Below, one piece after another: positions 56,701-64,000 of a stretch of 64,000 nt of DNA. The first letter of the stretch is position 1, and each line of letters begins with the position of its first letter. The stretch is from positions 186,001 through 250,000 of the forward strand of contig NW_026570334.1 of the NCBI RefSeq assembly GCF_019649055.1, written 5' to 3'. This stretch comes from Paramacrobiotus metropolitanus (lineage: Eukaryota; Tardigrada; Eutardigrada; Parachela; Macrobiotidae). The notes under the pieces were generated by a model that saw only the letters and a list, made by a program, of their open reading frames with translations, was not told the DNA's origin and did not search any database. Position numbers and translations under genes: made by a program.

Positions 56701-56981
56701 GGCGCCGTCGCAACCAGAAAGCCTTTCCCCACCGGAGGAAGACTTTAGAATGGCTGAAACCCTGTCGTCAAATGCGCCACCAACCGTGGTACCGCCAAAG
56801 ACGCAGGCACAACCACCAGCGGCTTCAGAGCCAATGGACACTTCTCCGTCTGGACCCGTGGCCATTGCGCCACAGCCAGAACCAGCCCAACCGGAGGAGC
56901 CACCGAAGGCCATTTCGTCGGCACAAGAATCGGCAGGCCAAAGTCAGTCCGGAACAGGGCCAACGGCCGCTGCTCCGATAA
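53754..56981 (+). pseudogene. ORF-AB of E5, central part (true frame to about 56728)
   Basis: It encodes the post-coiled-coil helical segment, Pro/Ser/Thr-rich disordered regions, the short helical stretch and the Arg/Ser segment. One C is missing from a five-C run near 56728, so the last 80 codons or so to 56981 are out of frame and the true frame continues in the next entry. ATG 53754 follows the earlier slip and is not a genuine start. Confidence 0.78.
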
Positions 56982-59626
56982 ACTTGACGAACATGCCCGC
57001 CAGCATCGACGATATACCTTTTGGCCGCCCAGTTACTTTCCCTGCAACAGGGACAATGGAGAATTTTGCACTCGGACTGGGTGTAATTCACTCAGCTAAC
57101 TGCCAACGGAGCAAGCAGCCGAGAAAAGCCAAAAATCCAGAGAGGGCCAAACCGGCCTCTCGTCCAACTTCTCCACAACCGAGGGCCAAACCGGCCACTC
57201 GTCCAAACTCCCCTCAACCGAGTGGAAGTCAGGCGACCGTATCACGGCCAACATCTAATCCAGAGGCCGAACGGAACCGCCAGAAGAAACAAGCGGCCAA
57301 AGACAGGAAAAGTCACGAGGCCAAGATCGCCCAGCTTGAAAAACGGCTGTCAGGCGATGAAGATGTCCAAGTCCTATCGGACAGTATGGACAAGTCACAA
57401 GGGCCAGCACAATATCGTCCATGGCAGGAAGAGGAATTCGAGCCAGTTCCCGAAGGTGAACCGCCTTCGGAAGAAACAATGCTCCCCGCGCCCGCGGACG
57501 ACGAAGCTGAGCTCCCGGACCCTGGACCGGAGACCACGCACATTGAGATCCCAACGGGTCCATATGTGCGCCAATGGGTGGCAGCGGCCAGGATCATGAG
57601 ACGTACAACAGGAAGAGACATGTACCAATGTCTTGTCCGAGTTTTTCGAGCCAGAATGGCACATGGAGAAGAATTCAGAGGGCTGCCGCCAGCGGACCGT
57701 GTACTAACGGCACCCTTCATGCGGCGTGTAGTAACTCTCATTTTGGACATGGGAATTCTGGTCCGCACACACCGTGACTGGACCAGCATGATGGAGCTTC
57801 ATGTGCCTCATCGGCCAGCAGGGCTTTCCCGTAGCCGGGATTACCCCTTCCAACAGATATGCAGGACCATCGCTTACCTGCATAACCCAAAAGGCTCCAA
57901 TTTAGTCGACATTGTCAGGACCCTTAATGCTCTCTATTACAAAGGAGAGGAGGACCTGGAGAAACTTGAGCGTATCGTGCTCGACGAGTTGTTAGCGCTG
58001 GTTAAGGATGGAACCCTGGAGACAACTAACGCCTACCGGGCGGAACCTATCCGCTTCACTATTCCCGGGTTCATCCCGCAGAAGACCCAACGGTCTCTGT
58101 ATGTGTCACACGACGTGGGCACAAAATGGGATCCGGACAGAAAGAAAGCGGCTGGACCGCCGAAAGACAAGTTGACCGGCAGAGCCAAGGAGGCATACTT
58201 GATCTCCCAAGTGGCCAAACTGCCGGGCCCAAAGAAACTGCCGGTAGAAAAACCTCCTCGACCGTCAGTTACAAGGAGAGAACTAGCTGCACGCCAAGAA
58301 GCGGAGGATGAGATGCGCGCAGCCGGAATTCGGCCCGTGCCCAGGGACACAGTGTCACTGCCTAACGCAGCTGGCCGGTCCAGACCTCCTTCGCCAGCCT
58401 TATCGGTCACATCCACAAAGAGCCGAAAGGCCACGGCCACAAAGAAGAGAGGGAAAAAAGATCCCTCACCGCAGCCAAGCGATTCGGACTCTGAGGACTC
58501 CCAACCGGAGGACTCAGAGGACGAGGAAGAAGAAGAGCCGGACCAGGACCAAACTATGGAGTCCCAAAAGTCCGACTCTGACGACGACGATGATGACCAA
58601 AACCCTGGTAAACTTACCATGGATCTCCCACCGGACCATGACATGGAAACTCCACCCGGTGACGAGAATCAGCCACCTAACGGTGACCAGGACATGGAGG
58701 ACCAGGGTGGCGCAGAAGGCGCCAACCAGGAACAAGGCAGCGCAGAGAGCGCTAGCCAAGAAAGTCCAGCCAGCGTGGACAACGCTGAGCCAAGTGGAAG
58801 CGCAGCATCGCCCGAACGGGAAAGGATGCGCGACTCGACCTCACCGGAATCAGATGACGGTGAGATCCCATGGACTTTACCTGACCCGTGCCCGACCATA
58901 CCGCGGATTGATTACGTCTCGCCACCGACACCAAAGGTGGCCAGGAAATGGCCCGGCGGAGACCCTTCTAAAAAGCCAAGGATCTCCAACTCTGATAAGC
59001 GATGGGCATACATTAAGGCGGCCTTAAAGGCGTTGTCCCAAACGGGTACAACCCTCGCTACAGGGGGCTTGGCCTTCCAACTCATTAAGAAATGGAACGG
59101 CCCACCGCTGTCCAAGTCCAAAGTGATGAAGTACATACAGATGGCCTACCACGAAGGAGCTATACTACGGACCCATCTGCCTAACACGCAGATTTTCTAC
59201 ACATTCCCACCGGAAAAAGTGGATAAGGCTCCTCAAGGCTACTGGGAATGGCGTAACGCCGTCCTCACAGTGCTGACCACCACTCAGCACCCATTAGGCC
59301 TCACACGAGGCGAAATAGCCAACCAGCTCCTGGGCCGATACGACCTGAATGTCATCTCGCACCACCCACAACTTATCGACGGGATAGCATACATGCCGAA
59401 CCAGGGCCGCCCTAGCGGGTTGTACCCTATCTGCGAGGACGTCAGATACGTCGTAAGGAAGATGTTAAACGAAGGATGGCTCGAGCAAACTGTTGACGAG
59501 CCCGAGGCCCAGCAGCGGTACAGACAACATAACGTCCCACCGGATCGTTACGGCCCTCGTCCCACCGAATCCGACTCCTTGGCCTCAACCAAGTCCAAGA
59601 AGAAGCGGCGTACTCACCATCAGTGA
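56750..59626 (+). CDS. ORF-AB of E5, C-terminal 958 codons, open
   Basis: It matches the last 958 codons or so of the 24641-29989 ORF. It has the two-unit 13-residue repeat (57146-57224), the first winged-helix-like block (about 57571-58130), the acidic tract (about 58480-58610) and the second winged-helix-like block (about 58996-59490), then a Lys/Arg-rich end. No catalytic motif is recognised. Confidence 0.78.
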   Translation: MAETLSSNAPPTVVPPKTQAQPPAASEPMDTSPSGPVAIAPQPEPAQPEEPPKAISSAQESAGQSQSGTGPTAAAPINLTNMPASIDDIPFGRPVTFPATGTMENFALGLGVIHSANCQRSKQPRKAKNPERAKPASRPTSPQPRAKPATRPNSPQPSGSQATVSRPTSNPEAERNRQKKQAAKDRKSHEAKIAQLEKRLSGDEDVQVLSDSMDKSQGPAQYRPWQEEEFEPVPEGEPPSEETMLPAPADDEAELPDPGPETTHIEIPTGPYVRQWVAAARIMRRTTGRDMYQCLVRVFRARMAHGEEFRGLPPADRVLTAPFMRRVVTLILDMGILVRTHRDWTSMMELHVPHRPAGLSRSRDYPFQQICRTIAYLHNPKGSNLVDIVRTLNALYYKGEEDLEKLERIVLDELLALVKDGTLETTNAYRAEPIRFTIPGFIPQKTQRSLYVSHDVGTKWDPDRKKAAGPPKDKLTGRAKEAYLISQVAKLPGPKKLPVEKPPRPSVTRRELAARQEAEDEMRAAGIRPVPRDTVSLPNAAGRSRPPSPALSVTSTKSRKATATKKRGKKDPSPQPSDSDSEDSQPEDSEDEEEEEPDQDQTMESQKSDSDDDDDDQNPGKLTMDLPPDHDMETPPGDENQPPNGDQDMEDQGGAEGANQEQGSAESASQESPASVDNAEPSGSAASPERERMRDSTSPESDDGEIPWTLPDPCPTIPRIDYVSPPTPKVARKWPGGDPSKKPRISNSDKRWAYIKAALKALSQTGTTLATGGLAFQLIKKWNGPPLSKSKVMKYIQMAYHEGAILRTHLPNTQIFYTFPPEKVDKAPQGYWEWRNAVLTVLTTTQHPLGLTRGEIANQLLGRYDLNVISHHPQLIDGIAYMPNQGRPSGLYPICEDVRYVVRKMLNEGWLEQTVDEPEAQQRYRQHNVPPDRYGPRPTESDSLASTKSKKKRRTHHQ

Positions 59627-59817
59627 CCTAGGCGTAGAATTCGCATAGGGTCTAGGGGGTGATCCCGAAATAATTCACCGGGCAAGAAAAGCCTAGTTAA
59701 CAAATCACATGTAAAATCATAGGGACGTTAAACATAGGGCGTAATTATCATAGGGACCCGTCATAGAAAAGCGGACTTGACCTAATTCTGCAAGTTTCAT
59801 TTCTGTTACCACAGAGA
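59627..59817 (+). promoter_or_regulatory. ORF-AB/ORF-C spacer of E5 with splice-acceptor-like end
   Basis: ATAGGG-type repeats at about 59645-59758, then CCTAAT at 59781-59786, a pyrimidine-rich stretch (59796-59810), and CAG at 59812-59814 four bases before ATG 59818. The same elements occur in E3 and E4. Confidence 0.45.
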
Positions 59818-61782
59818 ATGGGACTTACACCGCAGCAGAAGTATGAACCGCGATGCTCGGACTGCAGACGCAACAGCGGCGATAGTATGACACATCCTCA
59901 CCGCCGGGACAATTCCTCACGGGAGTTGTTCCCCTGCGCATACCACCTGCGGCCGGGCTTCCGCGACGAGAACGAAAGAGCCTACTGCTTCTACCTTGAA
60001 GTGGTTAGAGGCAACTTCGACGCATACATACATATGACCAGCCGCGACGGAAGCCACCTGATTCCCCTACTGAGGGATCATGAGCAGATAAAGATCTACG
60101 ATCTCTACATGCAACGTAGTGGCGCCCGACAACCTGGCTGGTGCAGTACCGGAACTCCGATTCCTCCACTCAGCCAATCGGCTCGAGAACGGAAGGACGA
60201 GCGGGACCGGGAACGTCGATCCCGCAACTCGGGATCTGACCAGTCCTCAGGGCGTGGCCCAACGGCCGCCCCGAGAAATTACGACCATCAGCGGCCATCA
60301 TCAGGCTCTCGATCCTACGGACACGAGTTGCCCATACCCATGGAATACAACCAGGGGTTCGAAAAAACGATCCTGGAAAACATCAACAAAGCTATGGTTG
60401 ACCAGGTGGCCCGACAGCTGATGGAAGGTGGATTGCTGGACGCCTTGAAAGGCCAATACCAGCCAGCGCGCACTGAACAGCGCACACCACTGGCACCGCT
60501 ACCGCGGAACCCAGATGACTTACGTCATCAGATCCAGAGCCGCAACCAGGACCAGAGTGGCCGCCAAAGCCGTAGCCAGCCCGAGCGCCAACCGCGCACA
60601 TCACCCGGGAAACGGAACGAAACTGAGTCCAGCCTGGTTGTCGCGCAGTCCACCAAGCGACCAGAACGAAGTGTCAGCTCGGTGGCCCACAACATCAGTA
60701 TCCAAATACCAATGGAGACTGAGGCCACATTGTCAGCGGCGGACCTACCGGTCCAGCCTGCAACATCTGGCAGCACTTCGGACTTTGATCCTTACAAGTA
60801 TGCTGAGGACCAGGGTATTAACATCCGGCCACTTCCCCACCGGGTTGTGACGGATTACATCATGGGTGCCATCCCATACCCCAGGGACAAATGGGCCCAA
60901 GTGGACGCCATGGTCCAAAATCTGCAAACCTTTGTCACCCGGTCCGGCCTCGAAATGGAAATGCAGAGGAAAGAGTGGCCCCGTGACTTTAACATGAAGG
61001 ACCACATTGAGAACCGAGAAGGCTACCCGATGGTCCGTGATAATGCTCTATCGAGCATCACAGACGTTAACTTACTCGGACAGCCCATCACCAGACCGGA
61101 CTGGAATGACTTGTGCCAATTGCCCATTAAGGACGACCAACTTGACGTCGTCAAATATCTGGCCCAGTTTGTCCTACCGGACGCGAACGCCAGTTTCATC
61201 ATTGCAGCTTGCAGAGCGGCCATAGAAATCCCATGCAAGCCAGCCGATCACAAGGACGACCCAGCGACACAAACCTATTCCTACAATGGCACGCTGATAC
61301 GCATCTTTGCCGCCAGACTGGGCCATCTACACTGCCATTGGGAACTGGAAGTCGCCTACCGGCAAGGGAAAATCGTCCCTCGGCTATTGACCCAAGTGGC
61401 CCTCCTGGGAAACCAGATCCACGAGATTGAAGCGGGAGTCAAGATCCAAAGCGCCCTGAACATTTACAGGAGTCGCGCTAAAGATTACCGCTATAAACAG
61501 CCAACGGACTTCGACGATAATGCGGAAGTGTTCGTTAATCGAACAGCAACGAGGAAACTTCCAACGAAGTTTCGAACCCAGCGATCCTCAACAGGATCGT
61601 CCGCACACGTCCAAACCCAGGACGTCCAACCAGACCAAGAAGTCCAGCCGGCCAGCACCTCCAGCCAAAATCAACAAAACCTGACAGAACAGGAATTGGC
61701 GGCCATGGAGGAAAGCGTCATCGACCCACTCAACCCCGGATTGGGCGATGGCGACCAAGCCGGACAAGGAGGGCAGGGATAG
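59818..61782 (+). CDS. ORF-C of E5: intact 654-codon accessory protein, unknown function
   Basis: This is the only unbroken copy. The N-terminus has a candidate zinc site, Cys13-X2-Cys16-X23-Cys40-X2-His43. Next comes an Arg/Glu/Asp/Ser-rich linker (about residues 123-160), a short amphipathic helix (about 180-205), a polar linker, then a well-conserved mostly helical domain (about 320-560) with clustered Cys/His/Trp (for example His-Leu-His-Cys-His-Trp near 505). A Gln/Ser-rich tail follows. There is no signal peptide or membrane segment, so it does not look like env. ATG 59818 is supported by conservation and by the acceptor-like sequence just upstream. It may be a nucleic-acid-binding or particle protein; this is inference only. 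Confidence 0.82.
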   Translation: MGLTPQQKYEPRCSDCRRNSGDSMTHPHRRDNSSRELFPCAYHLRPGFRDENERAYCFYLEVVRGNFDAYIHMTSRDGSHLIPLLRDHEQIKIYDLYMQRSGARQPGWCSTGTPIPPLSQSARERKDERDRERRSRNSGSDQSSGRGPTAAPRNYDHQRPSSGSRSYGHELPIPMEYNQGFEKTILENINKAMVDQVARQLMEGGLLDALKGQYQPARTEQRTPLAPLPRNPDDLRHQIQSRNQDQSGRQSRSQPERQPRTSPGKRNETESSLVVAQSTKRPERSVSSVAHNISIQIPMETEATLSAADLPVQPATSGSTSDFDPYKYAEDQGINIRPLPHRVVTDYIMGAIPYPRDKWAQVDAMVQNLQTFVTRSGLEMEMQRKEWPRDFNMKDHIENREGYPMVRDNALSSITDVNLLGQPITRPDWNDLCQLPIKDDQLDVVKYLAQFVLPDANASFIIAACRAAIEIPCKPADHKDDPATQTYSYNGTLIRIFAARLGHLHCHWELEVAYRQGKIVPRLLTQVALLGNQIHEIEAGVKIQSALNIYRSRAKDYRYKQPTDFDDNAEVFVNRTATRKLPTKFRTQRSSTGSSAHVQTQDVQPDQEVQPASTSSQNQQNLTEQELAAMEESVIDPLNPGLGDGDQAGQGGQG

Positions 61783-62588
61783 GCCAATGGCCATTCCTGC
61801 ATGTTGGCCCTAAACAGGGACCAACATCAGCTGGACCGGACTTGAACACCATGATGGGTGCAATCCAACGGTTGTTACCCTCGCCCAACAAACTTGGCTT
61901 ACGGCCATGTACCGTCTACCTTACCGGACCTAAATCCCTGGATCTTAACCGGATTCCCCGGATAGGCTCTGGCTTAGCGGCTGGGACCATGAATTTGGCT
62001 CGGCCATCCCAGACCATCCGACGGAGTCCACCGGACCGAACTCGGCACAATGCCTGAGTTCACCGGCATGGAAAGGATCCAGCGCCCAGAAGGCGGCGAC
62101 GGCCCGCATAGAAGTTGCGACAAGCCGTGGATCAGCCTGGCCCGCATACAAGTTGCGACAAGCCAAGGCGAAGCCCTGGCCCATAGAAGTTGGACCAGGC
62201 CCACTTTGCGTCTAACCGACCATAGATGGCTCACGAGTCTAGTTGCCATACCAAGCAACTGGGACAAGTGAGTATGGGAGCCACATAGAAATTGTGGTAC
62301 GCCCACTTTGCATGCCATGTCCATCATCCTCACCACGGACCGCCCAGAGGCCCATCCAAAAGATGCACCGCCCCGAGGCCAAACGAGGATGCTTCTAGTC
62401 AGCAGACCGTCTCCTTTGTGGAAAACGCCTACCGGCGCCCACAACTTAATTTTTTGGAGTTTGGCCCGGCCAACCTGATGTTTTCGTCAGACGCCACTTA
62501 ATTTTGTTATGGCCACGGTCTCAGGGAAACCTACCTGACTCATCGGACATGGTAGCCAACTCATGGCCCACGGCCAGTGAGACGGACC
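61783..62588 (+). other. 3' non-coding region of E5
   Basis: No gene. A purine-rich stretch overlaps the ORF-C stop (about 61762-61784) and could be the polypurine tract. Degenerate CATAGAAGTTG units lie at about 62106, 62144, 62180 and 62283. The place where E1/E3 are interrupted by E2/E4 corresponds to about 62454, so this copy shows the uninterrupted sequence. Confidence 0.6.
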
Positions 62589-62915
62589 AATTTTGGCCCG
62601 CCATCAACTTTGGACCGTCGAAAAAACGACCAAGTCCTTTTGGCCCGCCATACACCTTGGACCGTCGAAAAAACGACTAAGTCCTTTTGGCCCGCCATAC
62701 ACCTTGGACCGTCGAAAAAACGACTAAGTCCTTTTGGCCCGCCATACACCTTGGACCGTCGAAAAAACGACTAAGTCCATTTGGCCCGCCATCAACCGCG
62801 GACAGTCGAAAAAACGACTAAGTCTTTTGGCCCGTCCAACGACGTGGCCATTGGAAAATCGACTAAGTGCTTTGGCCCGTCCAATGACGTGGCTCATCAA
62901 AAAACGACTAAGTCC
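62589..62915. repeat. 47-bp minisatellite, seven units (E5)
   Basis: Seven tandem units. The three central ones are nearly identical, with TTTTGGCCCGCCATACACC and GGACCGTCG cores; the distal two are of the CCAACGACGTGG type. The array lies upstream of the TATA box and would be in U3. Confidence 0.9.
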
Positions 62916-63771
62916 ACATCGGAGAGCCAAATCCGGTTATACAGGACCCACACCACAGCAAAGGCCTGAAGCAGAGCCATACTATTCTGGAACCCTGTAT
63001 CCCGGCCCAGAGCATGTCAGAGACCGAGTTTGGACCGCCCCAACGGGTTTGGTCCATTACACCACTTGGTCCTCGGACTTAGAAATTTTCCCATTATGGC
63101 CCTCCTGGACTTAGAAGATTTTTGGACCTAGGCGCATGACCAAACCGGCATGCAAGGCCAAAACCGGTCCAAGTTAGAGACCCATATGGGCCATCCAAAC
63201 GGAATCGGTCCAAGCATACCATTTTGGATAGCAGGAGCACCCCTCCCGCTCAGAGGCATCATTTAAAAGCCTTTATGACCACCCTAACGGGTTTGGTCCA
63301 TTTCACTACAGGAGCACCTCTCCTGTCCAGAGACATCACTCTGGCCCACCATGGACCGCCCAACCGGGCTTGGTCCACCACAATCAGGAAGGGGACAACT
63401 TGTCGTTGCGCATGCAACCGTGCCTTCCTTACACCGCACCGCTGGATTTACTTCACTGGACCCCTGTGGACATCTCTGGGAACCGTCGCCCCGGATTCAC
63501 AGGACCAGACATATCCTACCGGATAAAGCGGACCGTTGACTAGGACCCTGTGGACAAAAGCGGCCCTGTGGTACACCTAGTCGGAATAAGCCTTTTGTTT
63601 TGTCTAGTTTTTTAACCAAACCTGGTTTTTCTAGACTTTAATAACCAAAGATGATGTTTTAATTTAGCCATTTAACCAAAGGAATTGGCTTTGGGATCTC
63701 TAACTATGATCTTTCTTTAATTCTCACCGGAATTGTGATCTTTTTTATTTCGATGTTTAACCTACGAGCCT
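62916..63771 (+). other. Promoter-proximal (U3-like) region of E5 with dispersed repeats
   Basis: No gene. The motif AACGGGTTTGGTCCAT occurs at about 63041 and 63287, with a variant near 63364. A second degenerate unit, GGAGC..C.CCCGC.CAGAGGCATG or similar, recurs near 63003, 63233, 63308 and 63465. An AT-rich block with TTTAACCAAA repeats (63590-63770) precedes the TATA box. Confidence 0.6.
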
Positions 63772-63778
63772 TATAAAA
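63772..63778 (+). promoter_or_regulatory. TATA box of the E5 terminal region
   Basis: TATAAAA, preceded by an AT-rich block and followed by GC-rich sequence. It is conserved in E2 and E4, and is the likely core promoter if this region is the LTR. Confidence 0.6.
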
Positions 63779-63900
63779 CTTTATTTTTTTTACTTGTTCG
63801 ACCAACCAAGCCTTCAAACCCCACTGGAACCCCCTGCAACCAGAGTGCACTCCAGATTTCGGCCGTTCGGTGCACTGCACCGCGGGTCTGGAGGAAGCGA

Positions 63901-63969
63901 CCCTACCGGGTTTAGAGACAAAGTGGCATCCGGCCCTACCGGGTATCGGATCCTGGCACCCTACCGGGT
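63901..63969 (+). repeat. Three CCCTACCGGGT motifs downstream of the TATA box
   Basis: Exact copies start at 63901, 63934 and 63959 (spacings 33 and 25), about 120-190 bases after the TATA box. Equivalent motifs, some with one base missing, are in E2 (about 20077-20145) and E4 (about 33290-33365). ACCGGGT is part of a near palindrome and could bind a protein. The remainder to 64000 shows no gene. Confidence 0.6.
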
Positions 63970-64000
63970 TGGCCAGGGGCAGAGTCGGAAGGTGCTCGCA

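Larger units (their letters stand above)
33262..64000. repeat. Giant inverted repeat: arms 33262-43737 and 52335-64000
   Basis: E5 from its first base (52335, pairing with 43737) to the window end (64000, pairing with 33262) is the reverse complement of E4, with long identical runs. The 8.6-kb spacer is the E4 ORF-AB N-terminus, pol and gag. Arm differences: E4 lacks about 940 bp in ORF-C, 86 bp and 21 bp in ORF-AB, and two minisatellite units. The repeat continues beyond the window. Confidence 0.85.
52335..64000 (+). mobile_element. Copy E5: 5'-truncated element, continues past the window
   Basis: It starts in ORF-AB (equal to about residue 99 of the E4 protein) directly after truncated E4 gag, without microhomology. 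It holds ORF-AB, the only intact ORF-C, and the longest view of the 3' terminal region. No gag or pol. Confidence 0.87.

Noticed and set aside
59818-61782. ORF-C as an env gene
   Set aside because: It is in the position of env but has no signal peptide, membrane span or cleavage site, and it is rich in polar and charged residues.

Overview
The whole 64-kb window is retrotransposon DNA. I see no host gene, rRNA, tRNA or CRISPR array. Everything belongs to one family of very large Ty3/gypsy-type LTR retrotransposon, present as five partial copies in alternating orientation: E1 (+, 1-19597), E2 (-, 19598-22966), E3 (+, 22967-32811), E4 (-, 32812-52334) and E5 (+, 52335-64000, running off the edge). 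The host is a eukaryote. Intron-free long ORFs, CTAAC-like motifs and compact spacers suggest a fungus or another microbial eukaryote, but no host sequence confirms this.

Element layout, read in element sense: gag (capsid-like region and one CCHC knuckle); a textbook -1 frameshift signal; pol (aspartic protease, acidic spacer with a duplicated small module, reverse transcriptase, RNase H, HHCC/DD35E integrase with an AT-hook tail and no chromodomain seen); a spacer of about 0.24 kb; a very long ORF of about 2,500 codons that I call ORF-AB; a spacer of about 0.19 kb ending in a splice-acceptor-like sequence; ORF-C (654 codons); and about 2.7 kb of non-coding terminal sequence with minisatellites, a TATA box and a poly(A) signal. 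Gag to 3' end is about 21 kb without a 5' LTR. ORF-AB and ORF-C have no visible signal peptide or membrane segment, so they do not look like env. They are the least explained part of the window.

Architecture: the end of E2/E4 (19598 and 32812) lies inside the 3' region of E1/E3, as in an element nested in another. This nested unit is then tandemly duplicated (9831-22966 and 22967-36306) with a 4-bp microhomology junction. E4 and E5 form a giant inverted repeat (33262-43737 and 52335-64000). E1 from about 9.4 to 19.6 kb differs from E3 largely by single-base losses, many in homopolymers. That fits either decay or unpolished long-read assembly.

Best uninterrupted pieces: integrase-bearing pol at 5235-9047, ORF-AB C-terminal 1,782 codons at 24641-29989, ORF-C at 59818-61782, and gag C-terminal half at 51042-52334. 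No copy is complete and intact in the window.
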